Shown here piece by piece: positions 42,332-50,832 of a stretch of 64,000 nucleotides of DNA. A program made the position numbers and the translations under genes. Source of the DNA: CAZUCE01 sp964619265 (GTDB taxonomy: Bacteria; Planctomycetota; UBA1135; GCA-002686595); contig CAZUCE010000003.1 in NCBI GenBank assembly GCA_964619265.1, positions 1-64,000 on the forward strand, given 5' to 3'. How positions within the stretch are numbered: position 1 is the first letter of the stretch; every line of letters starts with the position of its first letter. The notes below the pieces were generated by a model that did no database searches, was not told where the DNA came from, and was given only the letters and a program-made list of their open reading frames with translations.

Positions 42332-43827
42332 TGGAATTTGATCTGCTCGCCGATGCGATGCAGCTTCATCAGGTTGGTCGTGCGAGCCACGCCGGGCGGC
42401 ACACCGGCGACGAACAGCACCTGCTCGCCGCCACGAACGAGACCATGATCGAGGAGGTACAGGCTAGCTTCCTGCATCATTTCCTCCAGACTGCGCTGGC
42501 GCGCGTAGAGCATCGGCCGCACGTGGGCCAAGATCGCCATCGTGTTGAGCGTACGCTCGTTGGGCGTGAGCGCGTAGATCTCCGCTTCGGGCCGGTAGCG
42601 GCTCAGCAAGCGAACCGTGTTGCCGGTTTCGGAAAACGCGATGATCTTGCCGATCCCCAGGGCTTCGGCAGCCTCAACGGCTGCTTTCGCGATAGCGTTC
42701 GAAAACGTCGGCTCGACCGCCCGAAACGCGACCCGGGGAAGTTCTTTGTAGCGCGGGCTCTCCTCCACGGCGAGAGCGATGCGATTCATGACGGCGACCG
42801 CTTCTCGCGGGTACTTGCCAACGGCGGTTTCCGCCGAGAGCATCAGCGCGTCGGTTCCGTCCAACACGGCGTTGGCCACGTCGGCCACCTCGGCTCGAGT
42901 CGGCCTCGAAGTCCCCACCATCGATTCGAGCATCTCAGTCGCGGTGATCACGAAGCGCCCCTCGGCCAAGGCGGACTGGATCAGTGACTTCTGCAGCATG
43001 GGGAGCTGTTCGAGATCGATCTCGACCCCCAGGTCGCCGCGCGCGATCATGATCCCGTCGGAAGCGCGCAGAATTTCCTGCAGGCGTTCGAGCGCCAACT
43101 TGCGCTCGATCTTCGAGACGATCATCGGCTCCGGAGCAAGCTCCCGGATCACTTCGAGTTCTGCCGCGGAGGACACGAAGCTGACGCCCAGCATCTCGAC
43201 GCCGATCTGGCGAGCCAACTCGATGTCACGGATATCCTTGTCCGTCGGCAGCTGCAGGCGGATGTCCGAATCGGGCAGGTTGACGCCCTTGCGATCGCCG
43301 ATCGTGCCACCGCGAGTGATGCGCATGACCAGCCGATCCCGGTGAACCTCCTCCACCACGCCAGCCGCAGCGCCATCGGCCAGCATCAGCCGGTGGCCGG
43401 GCTCGGCCGCCTGGAGAAAGCCGTCGAAGTTGAAGTAGACCTCGCCGGGTCCGGCCGTTTCATTGCCCTGCCGAACGGTCAACACATCGTCGAGGGCCAG
43501 CTCGCGCGGGTTGTCCGAAAACAGGCCCATCCGCAGTTTGGGGCCCTGGATGTCGGCCAGGATTGCGATCGGACGACCGACGGCGCGCGCGGTCTTGCGG
43601 ACCAGGTCAGCGCGCCGGCGATGCTCTTCCGGCTTGCCATGGCTGAAATTCAGCCGGGCGACCGACATCCCCAGCTCGGCCAGCTCGGTGAGGAAACCCT
43701 CCGAGGCCGGTCCGATCGTGGCGACGATCTTGGTTTGGGCCAAAGTCTGTCGAATCCGTGCCCCTGCCGCTGCGCGCCGGATGGCGGGCTCGGCGGGCTC
43801 AAATCGATCGGAGGGCACAGGCTCCAC
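42328..43827 (-). CDS. pyk: Pyruvate kinase
   Basis: 499 aa, slightly longer than usual (about 475) through an N-terminal extension of about 30 residues. It converts phosphoenolpyruvate and ADP to pyruvate and ATP. Motifs: KIVATIGPAS, MSVARLNFSHG, ILADIQGPKLRMG, the active-site block MIVSKIERKLAL, MIARGDLGVEI, ITATEMLESMVGTSRPTRAEVADVANAVLDGTDALMLSAETAVG and the C-terminal allosteric domain. Start GTG at 43827; a minus-strand TTATCT (43842-43847) ends 14 nt upstream. It is co-directional with and overlaps parA, an unusual pairing. Confidence 0.96.
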   Translation of the reverse strand: MEPVPSDRFEPAEPAIRRAAAGARIRQTLAQTKIVATIGPASEGFLTELAELGMSVARLNFSHGKPEEHRRRADLVRKTARAVGRPIAILADIQGPKLRMGLFSDNPRELALDDVLTVRQGNETAGPGEVYFNFDGFLQAAEPGHRLMLADGAAAGVVEEVHRDRLVMRITRGGTIGDRKGVNLPDSDIRLQLPTDKDIRDIELARQIGVEMLGVSFVSSAAELEVIRELAPEPMIVSKIERKLALERLQEILRASDGIMIARGDLGVEIDLEQLPMLQKSLIQSALAEGRFVITATEMLESMVGTSRPTRAEVADVANAVLDGTDALMLSAETAVGKYPREAVAVMNRIALAVEESPRYKELPRVAFRAVEPTFSNAIAKAAVEAAEALGIGKIIAFSETGNTVRLLSRYRPEAEIYALTPNERTLNTMAILAHVRPMLYARQRSLEEMMQEASLYLLDHGLVRGGEQVLFVAGVPPGVARTTNLMKLHRIGEQIKFH

Positions 43828-44113
43828 GGGAGGGGATTCAGAGATAAGGTTTAGGGGGTAGGCCAGCTGCCACAGCGGCGTCTTCGGTTCGCGTGCGAGG
43901 CTACTTCTCCCCCGAGGTAGGTACCAGGAACAGACCGTACGAAGCCCTCAGAAGGGCAGCGGACGGGAACCTCGCCCTCTCCGGAGCCGTCCTACCCCCC
44001 GGTCCCGACTTCTCGGCGAACCCGGCTTCCCCCCCTCCTCTGCATCCTGCTACGCGGGCTCCCACCGGCCTGCGGGTGCATCAGCCTGAACCCGCCTCGC
44101 GCTCGACCGCACC
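43828..44113. other. Divergent intergenic region, 286 bp
   Basis: It separates pyruvate kinase (minus) and the pentahaem cytochrome (plus). Besides TTATCT for pyk, nothing convincing was seen: no Shine-Dalgarno sequence before 44114 and no inverted repeat of note. A short open frame (43893-44117) reads through it but has no coding character. Confidence 0.4.
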
Positions 44114-46177
44114 ATGACAGCACTCGCCTGGGCTCCGCCCCTCATCGCGACCGCCGCGCTGGCTCTGGCTCAAGTCGCCACGACATCAAACGACCTGTTC
44201 CAACCCGGGAGCCAGCCCGGCAGCTTGAACACCTCGCTGCTCCAATCCCAGGGCTGCTCGTTTTGCCACGGAGGCTTCGACGAGTCCGCCCCGTTCGACG
44301 GTTGGCGGGCCTCGATGATGGCCAACTCCCAACGGGACCCAATCTTCCACGCTGCGCTTTCGATCGCGAACCAGGATGCGGCCGGCGCCGGTGAATTCTG
44401 CATGCGCTGCCATACCCCCGGCGGCTTTCTCGAAGGGCACACCACCCCGCCCGACGGCTCGGCGTTGACCACCGAGGATTTCGACGGCGTCAGCTGCCAG
44501 GTCTGTCACCGCATGGTCGACCCGATCGCGGACCCTTCCAATCCGTCGATCGATGGCCCGATCCTGGCCGGGCTCCCCGCGATCCCCTCCGGCGGTCACG
44601 GCGGTCAGTACGTCGTTGACCCCGAAGATCAGCGCCGCGGTCCGTTTGACCCGGAGTTCTGCAACCTCTACCACCCGGGCACCGTTCAGTCGAACTACCA
44701 CCAGGACTCGGCCCTGTGCGGGACCTGCCACGAGGTTTCCAACCCGATGTACATCCGCGCCGGAGGCCCCATTCCGGCCAGCGACGACAGCTACATTCTC
44801 GGCCCTCTCGACGCGCCTCACCCGACGCACATCCAGTACGACCAATTCCCAATCGAACGCACCTACTCGGAGTGGCTGATGAGCGACTTCGGTCAAGGCC
44901 CGGTCGACATGGGAGGCCTGTTCGGCGGCAACAAGACCGAGGTCAGCACCTGTCAGGACTGCCACCTGCCCGACGCAACCGGTACCGGTTGCGCACCGTT
45001 CTTCGGAAGCCCGGTCCGTGAGGACCTGCCGCGCCACACCTTCGCCGGCGCGAATTCTTGGGTGCCGCTCGCGATCGCTGAACTCGATCAAACCGGAGCG
45101 CTCTACGACGCAACCAAGGCCTCGGGCGTGCCAGCTTCGGCCTTCCAGGGAACGGTTGACCTCAATACGGACATGCTCCGGAAGGCGAGCGACCTCGACC
45201 TGACCCAGATCGGTGATGCGCTCCAGGTTCGCATCACCAACAACGGCGGACACAAGCTCCCGACGGGTTACCCCGAGGGTCGACGCATGTGGATCGGTGT
45301 GCAATTCCTCGACGCCGCTGGCACCGTGATCCTCGAGCACGGCGCCTACGACCCGGCGACCGCAACGCTCAACGAGTCCGACACCAAGGTTTACGAAAAG
45401 AAAATCGGCCCCGATGCTGCGGCTGCAGCCCTAACCGGCATCCCCGAGGGGCCCTCGTTTCACTTCATCATCAACAACAAGATCTACAAGGACAATCGCA
45501 TCCCTCCGCGCGGATTCAACAACGCGAACTTCGAGAGCGTGCAGGCTGGACCGGTGGATTACACCTACGCCGACGGCCAGTTTTGGGATGACACCATCTA
45601 CGACATCCCGGCCGGAGCCGCGACGGCGCGAGTCGGCGTCTACCACCAGACGACCACGAAGGAGTACATCGAGTTCCTCCGCAACGAGAACCTCACGGAC
45701 GGGAAGGGTCAGCTGGCCTACGACCTGTGGGAGCAGTTCGGCAAGAGCGCCCCGGTTGAGATGGACTTCGGCGAAATCGTGCTCGGCCCGCGCCTGACCG
45801 CCGACGTCGAGTCGTTCCAAGCTGCGACCGGCGGGACCCAGAACCTGTCCGTCGAGGCCGGCCCGGCTTTCGGGAACCAGCTTTACTGGATCGTTGGGAG
45901 CCTCTCGGGAACAACGCCCGGATTACCGATCGGCGGTTTCCTCTTACCGCTCAATTTCGATGCCTACTTCCAGGCCACGATCAGCTCGCCCCAAAGCGGC
46001 CCGGTGTCGAACGCGTTCGGCTTCCTCGACGCAGACGGACGGGCAACCGCGAGCCTGACCCTACCGGGCAACCCGGCCTGGGCCGGACTGCACCTCGATC
46101 ACGCCTTCGGCGTGATCTCGCTGACCGGTCTCCCCCTAGCCGTAAGCTCCCCCGCCGGCCTCGACCTCACCCCCTAA
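44114..46177 (+). CDS. Secreted pentahaem cytochrome c with C-terminal beta domain
   Basis: 687 aa. Signal peptide MTALAWAPPLIATAALALAQ. Five haem sites: CSFCH (48-52), CMRCH (96-100), CQVCH (128-132), CGTCH (202-206), CQDCH (280-284). A sixth, CNLYH (183-187), has lost its second Cys. The arrangement suggests a cytochrome c554-like or multihaem reductase module. A middle domain (about 350-560) is unrecognised. The last 100 residues (SGTTPGLPIGGFLLPLNFDA ... FGFLDADGRA) match the end of the protein encoded at 58067. It probably works outside the cytoplasm in electron transfer. The stop is 4 nt before palindromic element copy 3. Confidence 0.85.
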   Translation: MTALAWAPPLIATAALALAQVATTSNDLFQPGSQPGSLNTSLLQSQGCSFCHGGFDESAPFDGWRASMMANSQRDPIFHAALSIANQDAAGAGEFCMRCHTPGGFLEGHTTPPDGSALTTEDFDGVSCQVCHRMVDPIADPSNPSIDGPILAGLPAIPSGGHGGQYVVDPEDQRRGPFDPEFCNLYHPGTVQSNYHQDSALCGTCHEVSNPMYIRAGGPIPASDDSYILGPLDAPHPTHIQYDQFPIERTYSEWLMSDFGQGPVDMGGLFGGNKTEVSTCQDCHLPDATGTGCAPFFGSPVREDLPRHTFAGANSWVPLAIAELDQTGALYDATKASGVPASAFQGTVDLNTDMLRKASDLDLTQIGDALQVRITNNGGHKLPTGYPEGRRMWIGVQFLDAAGTVILEHGAYDPATATLNESDTKVYEKKIGPDAAAAALTGIPEGPSFHFIINNKIYKDNRIPPRGFNNANFESVQAGPVDYTYADGQFWDDTIYDIPAGAATARVGVYHQTTTKEYIEFLRNENLTDGKGQLAYDLWEQFGKSAPVEMDFGEIVLGPRLTADVESFQAATGGTQNLSVEAGPAFGNQLYWIVGSLSGTTPGLPIGGFLLPLNFDAYFQATISSPQSGPVSNAFGFLDADGRATASLTLPGNPAWAGLHLDHAFGVISLTGLPLAVSSPAGLDLTP

Positions 46178-46181
46178 CCCC

Positions 46182-46387
46182 GCCAGATCGGTAATACGGT
46201 GCCAGAGCAAAAAGCACCGGTGAGATCAGCCATCCGGAGCTAGAGCCCCGCGCACGCCGGAGGCACCGGCAGCTTCGCTGCCGGGCCGCGGCTTCGCCGC
46301 GGCTGCCTCGGCGTTGCGCGGGGCTCTAGCTCCGGATGGCTGATCTCACCGGTGCTTTTTGCTCTGGCACCGTATTACCGATCTGGC
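46182..46387. repeat. Palindromic intergenic element, copy 3, with T-shaped tip
   Basis: Perfect arms of 73 bp (46182-46254 and 46315-46387), then a 10-bp inner stem with one bulge per side. Two abutting hairpins follow: 46266-46284 (CCGGCAGC, loop TTC) and 46285-46303 (GCCGCGGC, loop TTC). The outer 47 bp from AGATCGG equal copy 2. The next 14-15 bp differ but are again perfectly self-complementary, and CCCGCGCA returns identical. It exactly fills the gap between two convergent stop codons (46177 and 46388). A5/T5 tracts are present. Confidence 0.97.
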
Positions 46388-48937
46388 TTAGGAGTTGCTC
46401 GGGGAGAGCTTGCCGGTGGTTTCTAGGAGGACGCCCAGGGCGTAGAGCGCGGCGGCGGCCAGGGTGACGGCCTGGAAGCCCGCGCTCATCGCCAACACGA
46501 TGCAGGCGATCGAAGCCACGACACTGGCGCCGCCGTTCGTGCCCAGTGCCCAGGGCACCAGGCTCGGCGCGATGCGCTGGAGCCGCGCCAGTCCCAGTGG
46601 GAACGGCATGCCCATGGCGATGTTGATCGGCGCCAGGACAACGACCACCACGCCGATGCGTTGGACCAGCTCCAGGTGCAGAGCCGCGTTCAAGATCGGC
46701 TCGAGGAAGAACGCAATCCCGACCGCATAGAGCGCAATGAAGGCCACCGCAGCCCGCATGGCCGGGACCGGGTTCTCCCGGAAGCGCCCGGCGATCAAGC
46801 TGCCGATTCCCGCGAAGAACAGGAAACAGGAGAGCGTCACGGTAATCGAGTAGGTGGGATGCCCGAGGAACAGGACCAGCCGCTGCATGGTCGAGATCTC
46901 GAGGAACATGAAGCCCGCACCAAGTCCAACGAAGTAGACCAGGTGTCGTCCCGCCGACGGCGCGCCGAGGTTGCGGCGTTGCAGCACGAATAGCGGCAAC
47001 AGGACAAGCAGCGCGACGAGAACCGTCGATTGAAGGAGCAGCGCTCCCAAGATCTCAAGACCGATCGGACCGCCGGTCAAATCGTGCCAGTCGTCCAGGC
47101 GTTCGCCCTGTTCGTTGCCTGCGACCACATCGACCGACGGAGCCTCCGCGGGCGCCTTCGATCTAGCCCAGGGCAGAATTTCCGACAGGCGATGGAAGTG
47201 GAAGAAAAACGGCGAATCGTCGTGGACCGGCCGCACGTCAAAGGGATAGCCCGCGTAGAACTCGTCTTCGGTTCCGTCTGCGATGGCGCGGCCGAGCTCG
47301 CCGTAGGGGCCGTCGTCGCCCGCGTGCCCCGGCAGCCACGCCACGCGCCATTCGGGAACGAGATCGGCCTGGGCGAAGTGCGCGATGAGCTCGCTGCTCA
47401 TCGGTTGCCGCGTGAAGACGTTGCCCGAGAACCGGATCGTCTCACCCGTTTCCGGCAGCACGATTTCCTGCATCAGACTCATCGCGTGTCGCGAGGGGTC
47501 CTCGATACCGAATTCGTCCCGTAGGACGGTCATCGCGATGGCGAACAGCCGCAGGTTCTCTCTGGGTGGGTCGTATCCGAGCCGCAGAATTCCGAGCGAA
47601 CCGCGCTCCGGGTCCAAGTGCTCGAAGTACTCGGTCAGTGCCTCGTAGGTGTACAGATACGACTCGGAGAGCACGTAGGCTCCGGCGTTGCCCGCCGTGT
47701 ACGTATCGGTGCCCGAGAGCTCGATGACGTCGTAGGTCTCCTCGAGCCGGCGCAGGCTCGCGCGCCCCTCCCCCCAGCGAACCTCAACGCCGGGCTGGTC
47801 GTAGGGATCCCCGTTCCAGTCGTCAAACACGTTGTCGACCAGGTCGATCGTGACTGGATTGATCTCGATCCCGAGGACGCTCTCCGAGCCCTCCTTCATC
47901 GCATAGCGCAGATCGATCCCACCGCCGATTCCGATAGCCAAGGCCCGGGGCGCCCGCTCACCGCGTTCCATGGCGAGCTTCTGGGGCTGGTAGGCAAGCT
48001 GATTCAGCGCGTAGCGACCCTGGTACTCAGCCTCGAAACTCTCATCGGAGTGCATCACCGTGATCGCATCTCCGTCCTGATAGACGTGAGTCGGCTGAGG
48101 GATCCCATCGATCGGCGGCAGCTTCACGAGATCCAGGCGGCACAAGGTGCTCCAGCGCTGCTCCACGTGCTCGGCCCCTTCGACCGTATTGAGCGTATGG
48201 GCCATGTACTTGTTGCTGGCCACGTTCACGGCGAACCACTCCTTCGCGCCGAGGAACGCCGCTCCGCAACCGAGCAAGACCGCGAGTGCGAACAGCGCCG
48301 AGCCGCGCGCCGGAGCCCGAGAGCGATCCGCTCCGGCGAGCGCAAGGCCGGCAAGCGGGCCGAGGGCCGCGCACACGATCAGCAGGCGCTCCGCTCCGAG
48401 CGGCGTCACCGCCGCGAGAAACAGCCAGGCACCGAGCGCGCTGCCGAGCAGATTCCAGGCGTAGAGGCGCGTGACACGCGTGGCCGCCGAGAGCCCAATC
48501 GTGATGACCAGCCCGCCGCACAGGTAGGGCAGGATCAGGTAGCCATAGAAGAGCGAGAGGGCCAGGTAGCGCCGCTCGGCCGTCATCTCGGCCGCGGCGT
48601 CAGCGGTGGCCGACAGCAGCAAGAACCCCAACAGGGTCGTGGGTGCGAACAAGGTGGCGGCCAAGCTCGCATTGCGGGCCGGATTCCGGCCTACCAGCCC
48701 CGGGAAGATGGTCGCGAGCGAGCCCGCGGCACCAAATCCCAGCAGGGCCATCGTCACCACCATGTACGAATGGTGATGCCACATCTGCACCGACAGGATC
48801 CGCGTCTGCAGCACCTGCAAGGCGAGAACCGCGGCCGACGCCAGCAGCAGGCCGATACCGGCCGAGATGGAGAAGTCAGCGGCTCGGGCCCGGGGGGCCT
48901 CCGCCGCACGCAGGTTCAGGTCGTTTTCGTCGGTCAC
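46388..48937 (-). CDS. Fused membrane transporter-like / spermidine-synthase-like protein
   Basis: 849 aa. About seven N-terminal helices (GIGLLLASAAVLALQVLQTR, MVVTMALLGFGAAGSLA and on to residue 255), then a SAM/aminopropyltransferase-like soluble domain at about 255-620 (ALAIGIGGGIDLRYAMK, VLGIEINPVTIDLV, YDVIELSGTDTYTAGNAGAYVLSESYLYTYEAL), then more helices to the end. This is the SpeE-like fused membrane family often annotated as spermidine synthase; real activity is unproven. The usual Asp of the aminopropyl site is not clear (ELSGTD). The GTG at 48937 is preferred to a TTG at 48985. The stop abuts palindromic element copy 3. Confidence 0.82.
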   Translation of the reverse strand: MTDENDLNLRAAEAPRARAADFSISAGIGLLLASAAVLALQVLQTRILSVQMWHHHSYMVVTMALLGFGAAGSLATIFPGLVGRNPARNASLAATLFAPTTLLGFLLLSATADAAAEMTAERRYLALSLFYGYLILPYLCGGLVITIGLSAATRVTRLYAWNLLGSALGAWLFLAAVTPLGAERLLIVCAALGPLAGLALAGADRSRAPARGSALFALAVLLGCGAAFLGAKEWFAVNVASNKYMAHTLNTVEGAEHVEQRWSTLCRLDLVKLPPIDGIPQPTHVYQDGDAITVMHSDESFEAEYQGRYALNQLAYQPQKLAMERGERAPRALAIGIGGGIDLRYAMKEGSESVLGIEINPVTIDLVDNVFDDWNGDPYDQPGVEVRWGEGRASLRRLEETYDVIELSGTDTYTAGNAGAYVLSESYLYTYEALTEYFEHLDPERGSLGILRLGYDPPRENLRLFAIAMTVLRDEFGIEDPSRHAMSLMQEIVLPETGETIRFSGNVFTRQPMSSELIAHFAQADLVPEWRVAWLPGHAGDDGPYGELGRAIADGTEDEFYAGYPFDVRPVHDDSPFFFHFHRLSEILPWARSKAPAEAPSVDVVAGNEQGERLDDWHDLTGGPIGLEILGALLLQSTVLVALLVLLPLFVLQRRNLGAPSAGRHLVYFVGLGAGFMFLEISTMQRLVLFLGHPTYSITVTLSCFLFFAGIGSLIAGRFRENPVPAMRAAVAFIALYAVGIAFFLEPILNAALHLELVQRIGVVVVVLAPINIAMGMPFPLGLARLQRIAPSLVPWALGTNGGASVVASIACIVLAMSAGFQAVTLAAAALYALGVLLETTGKLSPSNS

Positions 48938-49012
48938 GGACGGTGGTGCGCGGGGTCGTACGGGCCGGCAAAGACTACCCGCCAAAGGGCCCGGGCCGTG
49001 GCCCGAGAACGC

Positions 49013-50221
49013 TCAGGCTGCCTTCTTCGAGGAGATTCCTGCCGATTCGACCCACTCCACGGCCTCCAGGAACGCATCCCGGATCGTCTCGCGGTCCACC
49101 GTTCCAAACCGAGCCTTCTCCCAGTCCCCTCGCTCGTAGGCGAGCACGCAAGCCAGCGCGGACCCCAAGGTACCTTCGCCCTTCAGCAGTGCGCTCGAGA
49201 CCTCCTCGGCCAAGGGCAGCCGGTCGATGACCCGCGACATGGGCAGGCCCAACATCGCGTCCAGGGTGGAGAACAGGCCGGCCGTGAAAAAGGTATCGCT
49301 GCGCTTGCTGGAGGTCGCCTGCCCGAGCAGTTCACACATCCGCCCCCGCAGAATCGCCGTCTCGACCAGCGCCTGAGGCGTTGAATCCAGGGCGGCCAGG
49401 AGGAACAGGGTCACCAGGTTCCGAACCTTGTAGAGCCCGAGATAGACGACCGCGTCCCGAATCGACTGGACCTGGAAGCGCAGGCCGTAGAGCGAAGAAT
49501 TGATGTGCTTGAGGACGCGATAGCTGACCGCGACGTCGCGCTCGACCATCTTGGCGATCTCGTCGAGATCACAATCGCTCGACTGGAGTCTTGCGATCAA
49601 CGCCAGCAGCGTCGCCTGTCCCGAAGGCAGCGCCCGGGAGTGCAGGACCTTCGGTTTGGCCAAGAAGTAGCCCTGGAAGTACTCGAAGCCGAGCTCGCGG
49701 CACAATTCGTACTCCTCCTGGGTCTCCACCTTTTCGGCAAGCAGCCGGCAGCCGCGGGCGGACAGTTCCTTTACGTGAGCGACGAGCTGATCTTCGGTGA
49801 GGCTGCGGAAGTCCAGCTTGACGATCTCAGCCAAATCGACCAGGTCGTTGTTCTCCTCGCACAGCTCGAAGTCGTCGAGCGCGATCCGGTAACCTCGTCC
49901 TGCCAAGCGCCGCAAGCCAGCCAAGACCGCGGGCTCTGAGCGGACATCCTCGAGCACCTCGAGGATCAAGCGGTCAGGCACGGCGGGCAACGGAATTTGC
50001 CCGGTGATGAACGCCCGCGTCAGATTGACAAAGGCCGGGCGCCCCCCGACCACCCGGTCGAGTCCGATCTCGGTGAACGCGTTGACCAACACCCGCGAAG
50101 TCGCACAGTCCCCGTCGGGAAATTCGGCGGTGTCCACCGCTCCACCTCGATAGAGCAGCTCGTAGGCAAAGACCTCGAGATTCCGGCCAAAGATCGGTTG
50201 GCGACCAAGAAAGACGTCCAC
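49013..50221 (-). CDS. EAL-HDOD signalling protein (YuxH/CdgJ-like)
   Basis: 402 aa. N-terminal EAL-type domain (1-195) with FLGRQPIFGRNLEVFAYELLYRG, where the EAL motif reads ELL. It also has FVNLTRAFI, LILEVLEDV, RIALDDFEL (Gly of DDFG lost), VKLDFRSL, LLAEKVETQEEY and YFQGYFLAKP. The substitutions match the class that binds or ignores c-di-GMP without cleaving it. The HDOD domain (200-400) has LLALIARL, RVLKHINSSLYGL and IRDAVVYLGL. Such proteins control motility or biofilm in other bacteria. Start GTG; a TATTTT on the minus strand lies about 35 nt upstream. Stands alone. Confidence 0.9.
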   Translation of the reverse strand: MDVFLGRQPIFGRNLEVFAYELLYRGGAVDTAEFPDGDCATSRVLVNAFTEIGLDRVVGGRPAFVNLTRAFITGQIPLPAVPDRLILEVLEDVRSEPAVLAGLRRLAGRGYRIALDDFELCEENNDLVDLAEIVKLDFRSLTEDQLVAHVKELSARGCRLLAEKVETQEEYELCRELGFEYFQGYFLAKPKVLHSRALPSGQATLLALIARLQSSDCDLDEIAKMVERDVAVSYRVLKHINSSLYGLRFQVQSIRDAVVYLGLYKVRNLVTLFLLAALDSTPQALVETAILRGRMCELLGQATSSKRSDTFFTAGLFSTLDAMLGLPMSRVIDRLPLAEEVSSALLKGEGTLGSALACVLAYERGDWEKARFGTVDRETIRDAFLEAVEWVESAGISSKKAA

Positions 50222-50379
50222 AGTGATTTGCTGCTCTGGGGCTCGAGCGAGGGGAAAATAGGCACCGGATCAAACGAGCAAGCCGGTGCGCAGAGTCCAT
50301 CGGCGCCAGCGAGAGGTTCGCTTGACTGCAAGCTCCGGAACACGGAGCGCCCGTCGCGAGAAGAAGTTTCCGGTCTTCC

Positions 50380-50832
50380 CTAGGGCAAGAGAGGTCGGCT
50401 CTGCCGGAACACGGCTTGAAATTCAATGGGCCGGCCTCCGCCGTCTTTGCGAAACACGCGCAGCTCGCGAGCGCCCCTTGGCTGGAGGCCGAGGATCGCG
50501 CAGCAATAGCCCTCGGGAAGGCCCTGCAAGTCGTGGACAGAGGGAAGAGCCAGGGTCCGCGGATGGGAATGCCAGAAGCCGAGAACCCGGGCTCCCAGTG
50601 CCTTCGCGCAAGCCTCGGCCCGAACCCAATCCGCGGGGTGAAGCTCGAAGCGATCGGATTGTCCCGCGAGATTTCCCGCCCGCGTGACCCCACCCACGCG
50701 GACTAGGCTCGGCGACTCCCAGCGTCCCAGCAGAACCCCGCAAGCCTCGAGGGGCGCTGCGGCCTCGGCCCAGCCTTCCATTCGAGCCCGCTGCTGCGCC
50801 GAAAAAGCGAACTCAGCTCGCCGTTCACTCAC
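50380..50832 (-). CDS. JAMM/MPN metallopeptidase (M67 family)
   Basis: 150 aa. The JAMM motif is complete: Glu in LEACGVLLGRWE and H-x-H-x7-S-x2-D in GFWHSHPRTLALPSVHD. Prokaryotic M67 proteins release ubiquitin-like ThiS/MoaD proteins from C-terminal extensions or isopeptides, or assist cysteine synthesis. No ThiS/MoaD or E1 gene is next to it. A GTG at 50832 overlaps the stop of the GT39 gene by 4 nt (GTGA) and is taken as start. A longer form from GTG at 50856 (8 more residues) is possible. Confidence 0.88.
   Translation of the reverse strand: MSERRAEFAFSAQQRARMEGWAEAAAPLEACGVLLGRWESPSLVRVGGVTRAGNLAGQSDRFELHPADWVRAEACAKALGARVLGFWHSHPRTLALPSVHDLQGLPEGYCCAILGLQPRGARELRVFRKDGGGRPIEFQAVFRQSRPLLP

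Noticed and set aside
14449..46387. Palindromes as insertion sequences
   Set aside because: No transposase frame and no obvious target-site duplication; kept as a repeat family of unknown mobility.
14449..46387. Palindromes as CRISPR or integron attC sites
   Set aside because: No spacing of short direct repeats, no cas or integrase genes, and arms far longer than attC.
47618..49384. 588-aa open frame on the plus strand
   Set aside because: Antisense to the membrane spermidine-synthase-like gene; its Arg/Gln/Gly-rich sequence is typical of a high-GC shadow frame.
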